Below, piece after piece: positions 41,301 to 53,300 of a DNA stretch of 64,000 nucleotides; the stretch's first letter is position 1, and every line of letters starts with the position of its first letter. The stretch comes from Unio delphinus (taxonomy: Eukaryota; Mollusca; Bivalvia; Unionida; Unionidae), in assembly GCA_029339505.1 (NCBI GenBank), contig JAQISU010001239.1, positions 2,909,501 through 2,973,500 on the forward strand, in the 5' to 3' direction. A program made the translations under genes and the position numbers. The notes under the pieces were generated by a model. That model was not told the origin of the DNA. It ran no database searches and saw nothing but the letters and a program-made list of their open reading frames with translations.

Positions 41301-44300
41301 GCCGAAGTTTCTGCTGAATTACAATAAGACAATATCTGATGTACTAAGACTGGGGATTAATGTTCAATCCCAGAAGTAAAAATAGCCTGATAAAAATTTA
41401 GGTTGCAGCTTTATTTATTTAAATGGGAAACAAAACTCCATATGTGTACTACTGAGTGGGGAAAGAAAGCCAACACCAAGTTATAGTTGATGACCTAAAA
41501 AAAAGGCTGGAGAAAGAGATAAGGAAAAGTAACAGAGGAAGGCTGACCTGTCACCAAGACTGAATTGAGAAAGACCAGAAGCAACAAGATTATGCTGGCA
41601 TACAAAGCAAATATGTCCAATCATTCACTAAATTTCACCATGAAATTTGTTTTTTCAGTGTAATAGAATGACTAATTGCATTTCTTACCAAAACAAAATA
41701 ATTGTATTATCTAAAAGAAAATGTATCATTCAATTATCATGTTTAATTTCATTAATTTGGGGCTAGAGTGAATATACTTCTTTTTTGTGAGTTTCCATTG
41801 ACATGTTTAGTCAAATCAATGAGATTCTAATCTTCTGAAGTATCATAGCTAACCCAACACTAATGACCTTTTTGACCTCACCTGTGTACTCATTATTTTC
41901 TGAATTTTTAAATTGGTCATGTTGAAGCGACATACAGTATGTACATAAAAACATTCCTTGATCCTTTTTGTCTTGCTTTGTTGTTGTTGTTGTAGGGTTT
42001 AACGCCATCTTTCAGCACACGATAGGCTATACATGGCGACCAGTATTATTGGTGGAGGAAGAACCCGGAAAACCCCTGGAAAGAACCACTGACCCACGAG
42101 AAGCTACTGGCAGTTTTCTCACATAACTACATTAGCCGAATCTTAGACTCGAACCCACGCAGACAGAGGTGAGATGGCAGTGATCCGTAATGGAGAGCGC
42201 TTTAGACTACTGGGGACCCCTCTCTGTCTTGTGTACATACATATCAGATCATTGCAACTATTATGTAATGTATGACCAACAACTGTCATTTTGCCACTGT
42301 TATGGAATTTATATGAAATGAAGAAACCAATCTGTTGACCAATATGGCATAACAATTAGCAATAATGTGGTGACAATTAAGAGTTTATCATTATTTGTAG
42401 ATTTGATTCTCCTTAAACAACAATTAACAAAAGTAATAAAAATTCTTAATTGTGTCTGCTTTCATTTTTCAGTGCAAGGTGATGCCAAATTGTTCGCTTT
42501 TACCACTTTGATACAAAAAGACAGTGTAATTCATTCCCAAATTCTTTTTTTTTATATATGGAGATATGGGTGATAGATGATGACACAAACAATAAGGTTG
42601 AGTGTAAGTCAGCTGATAAACAGGTTGATTGATGACACCAAATGGAGACAGCCAGAAAAATTCATTATCAAACTGTCAGAAAAAAAACAAGAAAAAAAGG
42701 GAGAGCTTGACATTACAAATCTGATCTGGTTATTCAAGTAGTTATCTAACACATCTTAAACAGTGGCATATTTACTTAAAGAGAAGATGGGACTGTCAAT
42801 TACAGCTGCCACCTGCTGAGCTCCAAAATATTATGAACATATATAAGCCCTTAAGAAACTGACAACACATTTTACTATTCAATATGAACAAGAGAACAAA
42901 GTGAGCTTATTTCCACTCCTTTATATATTACTAAGAATAATAATAGCGGTTATATGGTGTCAATTGAAGGTAAAGATATTTAATTTTTAAAATGTAAAAC
43001 TAAACTGCAAAAAAAATTGAAAAGATACAAAGTTAGAAAGATGCTAAAATTTTGTAGCAGTAGGTCTGATGTTCATAAGTTGTGTGGAGTTTTTATTTTG
43101 CATATTTTGCCACTTATCATGAACATGTCAATTTATACAATATTTGTAGTCAGTTCAAAAACTGGTAATTGCTGACAAGTTTTGACTGCATTATATGTTC
43201 TTGCATTACCCTTTATACCCATGTCACTAGGCAACAAACGGCAATGCTTTTACAATACTTTATTAGCATATTATGTTTCTGTAATGTATGGTCAGCTTTA
43301 AGATTCTGTAAGGCTTTCAATGTGGAAATAGAATCTGAAGAGATGATGGAATTTTATTTTTTAGAGGTTTCATTGATGTTCAAAACAAATATTATGGCAT
43401 AATACTAGTATATTTCTACAGTAAAAATAAGCTTTATAAACCAGCTCAAGTCTGGCCACATAGTACTATTAATGCAGTTCAACTGCCACTTTCTACTGAA
43501 CCATCTGGATGCAGGAACATATGACTACAAATAGAGACTCCCCCCCCCAAAAAAAAACAACACTAAAAGTGAAACTCTAAATTGTTTCAAAGTCTGACAC
43601 ATTATCTTCAAATGACACAATGACTGATTGATTGACTGGTGATTAATACATATCAACATGATTTCATTGCATCCAAGGCTATATCAAGGAAACTTAAGTT
43701 CAATGCTTGACCCAGATACAAAATGACTGGTCATGTCAGGATTCAAGCCTAAGCCATTTATGTGACAATTCTGACATGCTGATAACTAACAAACCACACC
43801 TCTGCAATTATGGACGTCTAAAAAAAAAGGTAGATATTGCTAAAGTGGGGAAGAGATTTCAAGGAACAATATACGGCTTAACTAATTCAGGTTTACCACT
43901 CACCTGGAACACTCGAACATGCAGGGCCTTGCACAGCAAACCTTTCTGATTAACAGAGACAAATGCTAATTTGGCAGATGTTTTTACTGGTTAAAAATTG
44001 CCTAAATTGTAAGCATTCAAAAAATGTTAAATGTCTATTCAACCTACAGAATAAAAACTGGAATGTAAACAGAACCTTATTCTGTTCATGTAGTGGAAAA
44101 AAATAGCACTTCCTTAATTACTCCAATGAACAGATGTGGTGATTCTCCAAGTCTGCAAATTTGCAAGAAAACTGCAACATAAATCTATATATGAACTGCA
44201 AAGAACTTTATGGCATAAATCTGAAAATAAAACCTAGATGAAAAATTAGTTTTGTTTCGGATTTCTTGACCAACCTATTTTTTGCTACCAATCCTACAAA

Positions 44301-47300
44301 CTTTCTATCAGAAAAGGAATTTTTAAACTATAGTCTCTCAAAGCTACTGATTCTTTACTGAGCTTAAAGAATTTTCTGGAATTCAAGGTCAGACCATTCT
44401 TAATTTTAACTGCAAACTGACGAAAGAATTTTCTTGATATTCTTCAACAATAACAAGATATTCAAAATTAGTTGCTGTAGTAGACATACTGAATGTTCGA
44501 TGGGAACCATTTTTATTCAAGATCAAGCAGGCATTATCAGTATTTTGGTGAAAACCCCATATATAAATGAACATCTATGGAGGCTGGGGAGGGGTACTGA
44601 CAGCAAGACTGAACCATCCATTTTGGAAGAGTTGAAATAACAATTTTTCAAGAGAGCCACCACGAGAATTAGTCATTTTTAATTAGAACCATATGAACTG
44701 TTCTGATAAAAATGATGTCAAAATGACTTACCATTTAAGAGTAGCAGTGATATCAAGAAAAAAGCCACAAATTAATTCATTATAGAAAGTCCTTTTTAAT
44801 CAAACCCAATACTGATATGACTATTCCTGCAGGAGTATTATTAAGTCAAATTTACATCTGATTGGCAACATTGTGATTTAGGACCAACTAGAAATTATAT
44901 AAAGTCATTTGATGAAAACACCCTGTCAACAGGACTTTCCAGTGAGGATTGTACCAATAATGACATTTCCAAGATGGTTGCTGTGGCATTTACTTGACAC
45001 CTAAACAACCCAATTTAAATAAAGGACCAACTACACAACATAAAAGGTCATTTAGTGAAAACTTACATGTTGATATGACCATCCCTCCAGGAGGAATAGT
45101 GATGAAGATTTTTGAACTGGCCACTGTATGGATGACTGTCACGAAATTGTATACGACTATGTTCAATATGTATATGTGGTCAAAAAATCTAGTCTTGATT
45201 TCGTTACTGCGTACAGCCTTACCGAGGGTAGTTTATTATTTTTTTGGCTTTTTAGTTATTTCGGCATAATGAGCGAACACTCAGCTCATGCTGTATGTGC
45301 GAAATTGCCTGCAGTTTAAAGTACCTAGCTGCGCATATCTGTCACAGCTAGGGGTATATAAGGACGAAATTATAAGACAGAAATCACATTACAATGTAGT
45401 CTTGTCGGAAACGCTTCCATCCTAAACTGAGCAATCTATCAGCTAAAAGAGCTGAAGTGTTGTGCTGAAGTGTTGTGCTGAAATGTTGTGCTGAAGTGTG
45501 GTGACGTGTTGTGCTGAAGTGGTACAGTGTTGTGGTAACTGCGTGTGTGGTGCCATACTGTGGTGACTACGTGTGTGGGCTTGTCTATGCTGACCGTGTA
45601 ATGCCCGTGTGTGGTGCCTGTGTATGGTGCTTACGTATGCTGCATTTATGTATGCTGCGTTAGATGTATAGATATATGGCATTTATATATGATTGCGTGA
45701 GGTGAAGGTCAAAACTGTTAGGTTTGACTCTGTGTAACCGGATGTACTTCCTGACGTCAGACGGACGCCAGGCTAGTAGCAAAATACCTCAGCAAGTAGT
45801 TTACATTTATTTATTCCAGTCTCATCATATGGACGACGTATTATTTATTTAATATCTTCTTTGCAGTCTCGTTATATGAACGGTACCTGCATAATTTCAT
45901 TCTATACAAATCTCGTTCCATGAACGAGAACTTCTGAATTTAGGGTTCACCATTGCATATGACTCGTCATATGGACGACGTATTAATTATTTAATATCTT
46001 CATTCTAGTCTCGTCATATTGACAATGCATTATCTTTTCATATTTGCATCTATCTCATTATACGAGCCATTCATATTTGTAAATTCATTCATATACTTCT
46101 TTTTTGTCATTACGTTACTGAAATTCATAGTTCCATGTTAGGAACATTTATTTAAATAGGTTTTTCTTATATTTTGTAAAGTATTGGTGTCAGAGTTGAT
46201 TTTTAAAATTGCGTTTATAAAATAAACATCTTATTAACGCAGTTGCGTTCCGTGTCTTCACTAATCCAGTCCCGACTCGGTCTACCTTGTGACAATGACA
46301 CAATCGATAACAGATCAACAACATTTTCAATCAGGTCCAAGGGGATATAATGTAAGAAGTCTTTTGGTGAAAACCCCACATGAAGATGACTTTCTATCCA
46401 GGAGGAGTTACTATAAGAAGATTCTTAAGATGGCTGAAAAGATGGCCATATTGAGTACAAGATTGGAACCAATCAATGTTGGGACCGGGAGTGGCCAAGT
46501 GGTGCAAAGCGCCCTCCATTACAGATCACTCCCATCTCACCTGTCTGTGTGGGTTCGAGTCTTGGATTTGGCAAATGTGAATATGTGAACAAGCCTGCCA
46601 GTAGCTTCTCATGGGTCGGTGGTTCTTTCTGGGGGATTTCCTGGGTCCAATTCCTCCACCACCATTAATACTGGCCACCATGCATTGCCCATCATGTGCT
46701 GAAAAATGGCATTAAACCCTACAACAATCTATCACTGTTGGGGAAATGCTAAGATTTTCAAAATGGACTTTGTGGCACCATTTTCATTCTTGACCAACTA
46801 GATGTCTTTCAGTGAAAACCATCTGATCATAATGACCATCCATTCAGAAGAATTGGTGAAAACATGATTTTCAAAAGAGTATCACAGTCATTGTGTGTGG
46901 GGTGTGTGTGTGTGCATGCATGCTTGTGGGTGTGTGGGTGTAAATTAGTTTCATGACAATCCTCACAGTAGTCAATGAGGAGTGGCAACAACAAACTTGT
47001 GCAAATGGACAAATGACCATCCATGACAATCTTTTTTGTTTAAAAGAAACTAATCTTCTATCAATTTTTTAATCATCTTGAGATAAAAGAGAGAGAAAAT
47101 CCTTGCAGTAAAGAAAGTCCCATGCTCCCACTTCCCCAGAAGATAATAATTAAATGATCAGTTCCTAAAAATCCAATGTTTGAATGTAAAGAACTTTCTG
47201 AAAATTTACATGCATTACACAGGACCTACTATAACTCTGTAAGAGACAAGTGTTATCTATTGAGATAAAAGAGAGAAAATCCTTGCAGTAAAGAAAATCC

Positions 47301-50300
47301 CATGATCCCACTTCCCCAGAAGATAATAATTAAATGATCAGTTCCTAAAAATCCAATGTTTGAATGTAAAGAACTTTCTGAAAATTTACATGCATTACAC
47401 AGGGCCTACTATAACTATGTAAGAGATATGTGTTATCTATATACACCCATCCTTTCCTTACAAATATTTGTATTATGTAACTATAGTATCTGTGCTCTTT
47501 GATTACATGGATGATCTATGTTGTACTGTCATGCATGCCAGTTTAAACAAGTACACAGGCATGTTGCAAGGGATCAGCTGACAATGTGCTCCATTGTATT
47601 CTAGCTGGCTAATCTAGGCTGAGCAAAACATCTTCAATTTATAGGAATTTTATAATACTCAGATTTCAAAACCAAAGGCTTAGCTATGTAGTGAATGGGT
47701 GGCAAAAGAATACAGTAGTTTATGATTATATTTCAAAAGTAACTGCACTAATATGTTTGCTGATATAGTGTTAAGAAAAAAGAGAGAATCAGAATGAGAT
47801 ATGTCCTTTGGTGTAATCAAACATGTATCTTTCTTGGTCACTATCACAACAGGTATATGGTGATAGACTGTCCATCTGTCTGTGTGTCAGTCTGTCTGTT
47901 GCCACATATCTTCCTAAACGTCCATGTAGTTATTTACAAAACTTATTAAATATCATGACCACCATATATGCAATGGAGGTTACAATATTCTTTAGCAGCA
48001 CCCTACTGGGGGAGGGGCATTTGCCCCTATGCACCAGTCTATAGGGGACATTAGCCCCTATGCACCAGTGTATAGGGGACATTAGCCCCTATGTACCAGT
48101 CTATAGGGGACATTAGCCCCTATGTACCAGTCTATAGGGGACATTTGCCCCCTATGTACCAGTCTATAGGGGACATTAGCCCCTATGTACCAGTCTATAT
48201 GCATCTCACAACTACTAGTTCCCCTTGTCACCCGGGACCCTAACAAACACTTTAAAAAGTCTCATTTCATTTCTACAACTATGACAACTTTGCCAATGCA
48301 AAGAACATCACCATATTTACAAGCTCTTCATCTGTGAAAACTGTAATTTTCTAGTCATATGACGCTTAGTCCATCCTGGTTTTGCAACAAGATGTCAGAT
48401 TAAAGTAACTTCATTTATTGATTGTTGTTAAAAGGTTTTAATTTAATTTTGGATAGAATTTGATTAATATGAAAAAGTACAAGTCTATGCTTAGCAGTTG
48501 AAACTAATATGAAAATTATGCGAAAGAAATGTCATCATGCCAAAACGTAAAGTGCCACACTGAATTAGCAGAAACAACTTAAAAACTAGCTAATCACTTG
48601 ACATTCAAACTCTAATTTAAATAGTAATTATAACATTGAAATTATGAAAAACCACATTGTTCATAACATCAGTACATTATTCCTTTACATTATCATTTAG
48701 GCCATAGATGTTAAAAACATTAAAAATAAAATAAAAAATGTAAAAAAAAAAAACGCATTTTTTTCTCAATAAATACAAAATTTTAAAAAATGTTCCAGTA
48801 GATTTTAGGCAACACAAAAATCAATATTTTACTTATTTACACGCTACATACCTGTTTAAAAGTTTCAGTGATACAAATATGAAAAAATGTCAAAAGTTTG
48901 AAACCGTAGTCCAGATAACATTCAATTTTTTTTCACTCAATGTCGTTATCATCAGCTGACCACTCTATGCTTTCCTCTATATAATTTATATGGTCCAGCT
49001 TTTCACAAACGCTAAAACAATAATAAAAAAATTACAAACACGAGTTTTCTGAGGTAAAATAAAAAAAAAAGTTTTTATCATCTATAATTTCGGCTCCCTT
49101 TGAAAAAAATAGCTGTTGTTTGGGGTGGGGTGGGTTCACACCATTTCTCAGCACAAGATTGGCTACATGGTGGCCACTATAATTGGTAGATGAAGAACCA
49201 GGGTAAAACCCAATAAAAACTACAGATCCACTGGAAGCATAGGTAGCTTTCTCACATGCTCAGACATACCCACATTGGCCAAGCCCAAGACTCGAACCCA
49301 TACTCAGGTAATAATGGTAAAGGCAAGGTTTCTAGTACAGAATAGGGGTCATATCAAGGTCAATAAGACGTTTACATTTCCATAATCATGAGCTCCAGAT
49401 AATTATTAAATAAGTAAAACATTTATGTCAGATGCAGTTGTATCATATTATACCTCAGTATTTTTTATCAAACCACAATATGTACGGTACAGTATACCAT
49501 AATTATATTAAGGAAAATTAATTTGATGTTCTGGAACAAAAAAGCCTAACAGATTTTTGGTTAATTTCCATCTGTCAATAGCTGGTAAAGTAATATAGTG
49601 CTTGGATTGTTAGTAAAATAGCGCCATATAATAACCATGATATTATTTCAAAAACTAAAATTAATCATCTTGAGATCAAAGAAAAGAAAATATTTTAGTT
49701 CAAAAGATGTGGGAGTTGTCACACGCACATGTATTTCAGGATGTTTGAATGGGACAAATGGACAGAACTAATGCTACATGCCCCTACCATGCTTCAAGAC
49801 AGGGGTACATACAAATTTTAATAATATATACATGTAAATGGAATATTGATGCCCACCAAAACACTAAAGAAAAAGCCATTGATTTAAATTATTTGCAGAT
49901 ATTTTCAGGAAGACTATCATTTTTGCATTCTTGGTAAATTAATTATTTGTATCCCAAATAGCAGGACACTTTACATGAGCGTGTATCATTCACAATATTG
50001 GCACTTTGGATGTACTAGACAAAGGTATGATATGCTTGTTGGAAGTATTTATACACATATTTTATTTCTGAAAAAAATTCTGTCCCAAAAAGTTACACAT
50101 ATTAATAAAGCGAACTGAAGAAAATCATAATGGAATACTTGGCCATGTGACTTTTCTAATCAAAATATGGTTATTTTGATTGATGGTCTTATCTCCACTG
50201 TAGACCCAAACCAATATGCTGCTATCTGAAGACCCAGACAAATATCCTAATACAAAAGCAGACAGAGACCAATACCAGAAGATTCAGTCCAATATGTTAC

Positions 50301-53300
50301 TCTCTGAAGGCCAAATCCAATATGGTGATATATTTTCCATTTTTTTTAGACCAATATTGCACTACCTGAAAACCCAGACCAATATGACACTATGTGAAGA
50401 CCCAGACCAATATGACACTATGTCAAGACCCAGACCTATATGACACTAGGTGAAGACCCAGACCTATATGGCAATATGTGAACCCAGACCTATATGACAC
50501 TATGTGAAGACCCAAACCTATATGACACTATGTGAAGATCCAGACCTATATGACACTATGTGAAGACCCAGACCTATATGACACTAGGTGAAGACCCAGA
50601 CCTATATGACACTATGTGAACCCAGACCTATATGACACTATGTGAAGACCCAAACCTATATGACACTATGTGAAGATCCAGACCTATATGACACTATGTG
50701 AAGACCCAGACCAATATGACACTATGTGAAGACCCAGACCTATATGACACCATGTGAAGACCTAGACCTATATGACACTATGTTAAGACCCAAACCTATA
50801 TGACACTATGTGAAGACCCAGACCTATATGACACCATGTGAAGACCCAGACCTATATGACACTCGGTGAAGACCCAAACCTATATGACACTATGTGAAGA
50901 CCCAAACCTATATGACACTATGTGAAGACCCAGACCTATATGACACTATGTGAAGACCCAGACCTGTATAACACTATGTGAAGACCCAAACCTATATGAC
51001 ACTATGTGAAGGCCCAGACCTATATGACACCATGTGAAGACACAGACCTATATGACACTAGGTGAAGACCCAGACCTATATGACACTATGTGAAGACCCA
51101 AACCTATATGACACTATGTGAAGGCCCAGACCTATATGACACCATGTGAAGACCCAGACCTATATGACACTATGTGAAGACCCAAACCTATATGACACTA
51201 TGTGAAGACCCAGACCTATATGACACCATGTGAAGACCCAGACCTATATGACACTAGGTGAAGACCCAGGCCTATATGACACTATGTGAAGACCCAAACC
51301 TATATGACACTATGTGAAGACCCAGACCAATATGACACTATGTGAAGACCCAGACCTGTATAACACTATGTGAAGACCCAAACCTATATGACACTATGTG
51401 AAGACCCAGACCTATATGACACCATGTGAAGACCCAGACCTATATGACACTAGGTGAAGATCCAGACCTATATGACACTATGTGAAGACCCAAACCTATA
51501 TGACACTATGTGAAGACCCAGACCTATATGACACTATGTGAAGACCCAGACCTGTATAACACTATGTGAAGACCCAGAACTATATGACACTATGTGAAGA
51601 CCCAGACCTGTATAACACTATGTGAAGACCCAGACCTATATGACACTATGTGAAGACCCAAACCTATATGACGCTTAACCCAGAGACCTAGACCTATATG
51701 AAACTATGTGAAGACCCAGACCCAGACCAATAAGGCACTACCCGCAAAACAGAATATAATATGCTGTTTTCCTGCCTATACAGAAGATACAGCAACTCGA
51801 TAGGTTGAGTTCTAGACTAATATAATCCATGGTTTGTGGGTTCTGAATACCCACCCTGGCCAGTCCAGCTCAGCAGTGTCACACTGTATACATGTAATTA
51901 TAACAGCAGTAGGCCAGAATTTCCATTTTAATGGCTTTAAAGAAATTTTAAGATAACAAGTGTATAAGAGAACCAAACACAGTATTATTGTGTGTTCTAC
52001 CAACCCAATTGAGAAAACAGCAAAAACCAACTTACTGGTGACTGAAAACATTCCAGAAGTACAATGACTGGTGTGTGGCAGAGTAATAGGTTTAGCATTG
52101 TTAAAAATTAACAGCTAACATGTACACTACAAGCTGTTAATTGATTACCATAATGGTGTTATTTTCAGCGTATAAGGCCAAATGCAGATGTGTTTTTTTT
52201 TTACAGTGTTGTAAGTGTGAGTGTGATGTATGATTTGGATTTTTAACGTAGCTTTAAAATAATTTCAGTCATATCGCTACAATGTCTGCAGTGTGGCAGT
52301 TTATAGTCGAGCACTTGGGGCATCATGCTGCAGACATGTAGTATGATGTCCCACCCAGTCACATTATCCTGACACCAGGCCAACCAGTCCTAACACTAAC
52401 CTCCTAATATTGAACACCAAGTGAGATAACTGTTAGTACCATTTTTGTAAGTCTTTGGTATGACTTGGCAGGGGCTCGAACCCACAGGCCACGACCTCCC
52501 ACTTTCGAAGCAGATACTCTAATCACAAGGCCACTGGAGCGGTTGCAGTGTTTTAAGTAATAATGAAATCAGAAGTTGCACCATGATGACTTTTGACTGA
52601 GCAGAGATAAAATGGAGACCGCCCATACAAAAAAAATTCAGCTGACACACTAGAATAAATAATCTGAATGTTTTATCTTGCTTAATTGTTACTGTATTGC
52701 TTAGTTGTTACTGTACTGTGTAACTGTTACTGTATTACTTGTTACTGTATTGCTTAATTGTTACTGTACTGCTTACATTTTATTGTATCACTTAATTTTA
52801 CTGTATTGCTTAATTTTTACTGGATTGCTCAATTTTTACTGTACTGCTTAATTTTTACTGTATTATTTAATTGTTAGGGGGCCCAGAGTGGCCGAGTGGT
52901 CTAAAGCGCTGTCTGTTACAGATCACTGCCATCTCACCTGTCTGGGTTCGAGTCTAAGATTCAGCTAATGTAGTTATGTGAGAAAGCTTGCCAGAAGCTT
53001 CTCATGAGTCGGTGGTTCTTTCCAGGGGTTTTCCGGGTTCTTCCTCCACCATTAATACTAGCCCACCATGTATAGCCTATACTGTGCTGAAAAATGTTGT
53101 TAAACCATAAACAACAAACAAAAAACTTAATCATTACTGTACTGCTTAAATTGTTCTGTATTGCTTAATTGTTAGTGTACTGCTTAATTGTTACTGTATT
53201 GCTTAATTGTTAGTGTACTGCTTAATTGTTACTGTATTGCTTAATTGTTAGTGTACTGCTTAATTGTTACTGTATTGCTGAAGATACTTTAAGTTGATGA

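Larger units (their letters stand above)
45137..46294 (+). mobile_element. Solo LTR of an LTR retrotransposon
   Basis: The 1158-bp element begins TGTCACGAAA and ends TACCTTGTGACA (TGTCAC/GTGACA inverted ends). It is flanked by ATGAC at 45132-45136 and 46295-46299, a 5-bp duplication typical of LTR elements. A TATA box (GTATATAAGG, 45354-45363) and a late AATAAA (46221) fit promoter and polyadenylation signal in the plus direction. No primer-binding site or gag/pol follows, so it is a solo LTR left by recombination. It sits in an F3 repeat. Confidence 0.9.
44330..47030 (+). repeat. F3 block split by the solo LTR and a SINE
   Basis: The parts are 44330-45131, 46300-46483 and 46743-47030. The flanks of both insertions join into ordinary monomer sequence. 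A (TG)n-rich tract lies at 46893-46941. Confidence 0.8.

Noticed and set aside
45443..45682. His/Thr-rich frame on the minus strand
   Set aside because: Lies inside the solo LTR and reflects 'gctgaagtgttgtg' repeats.
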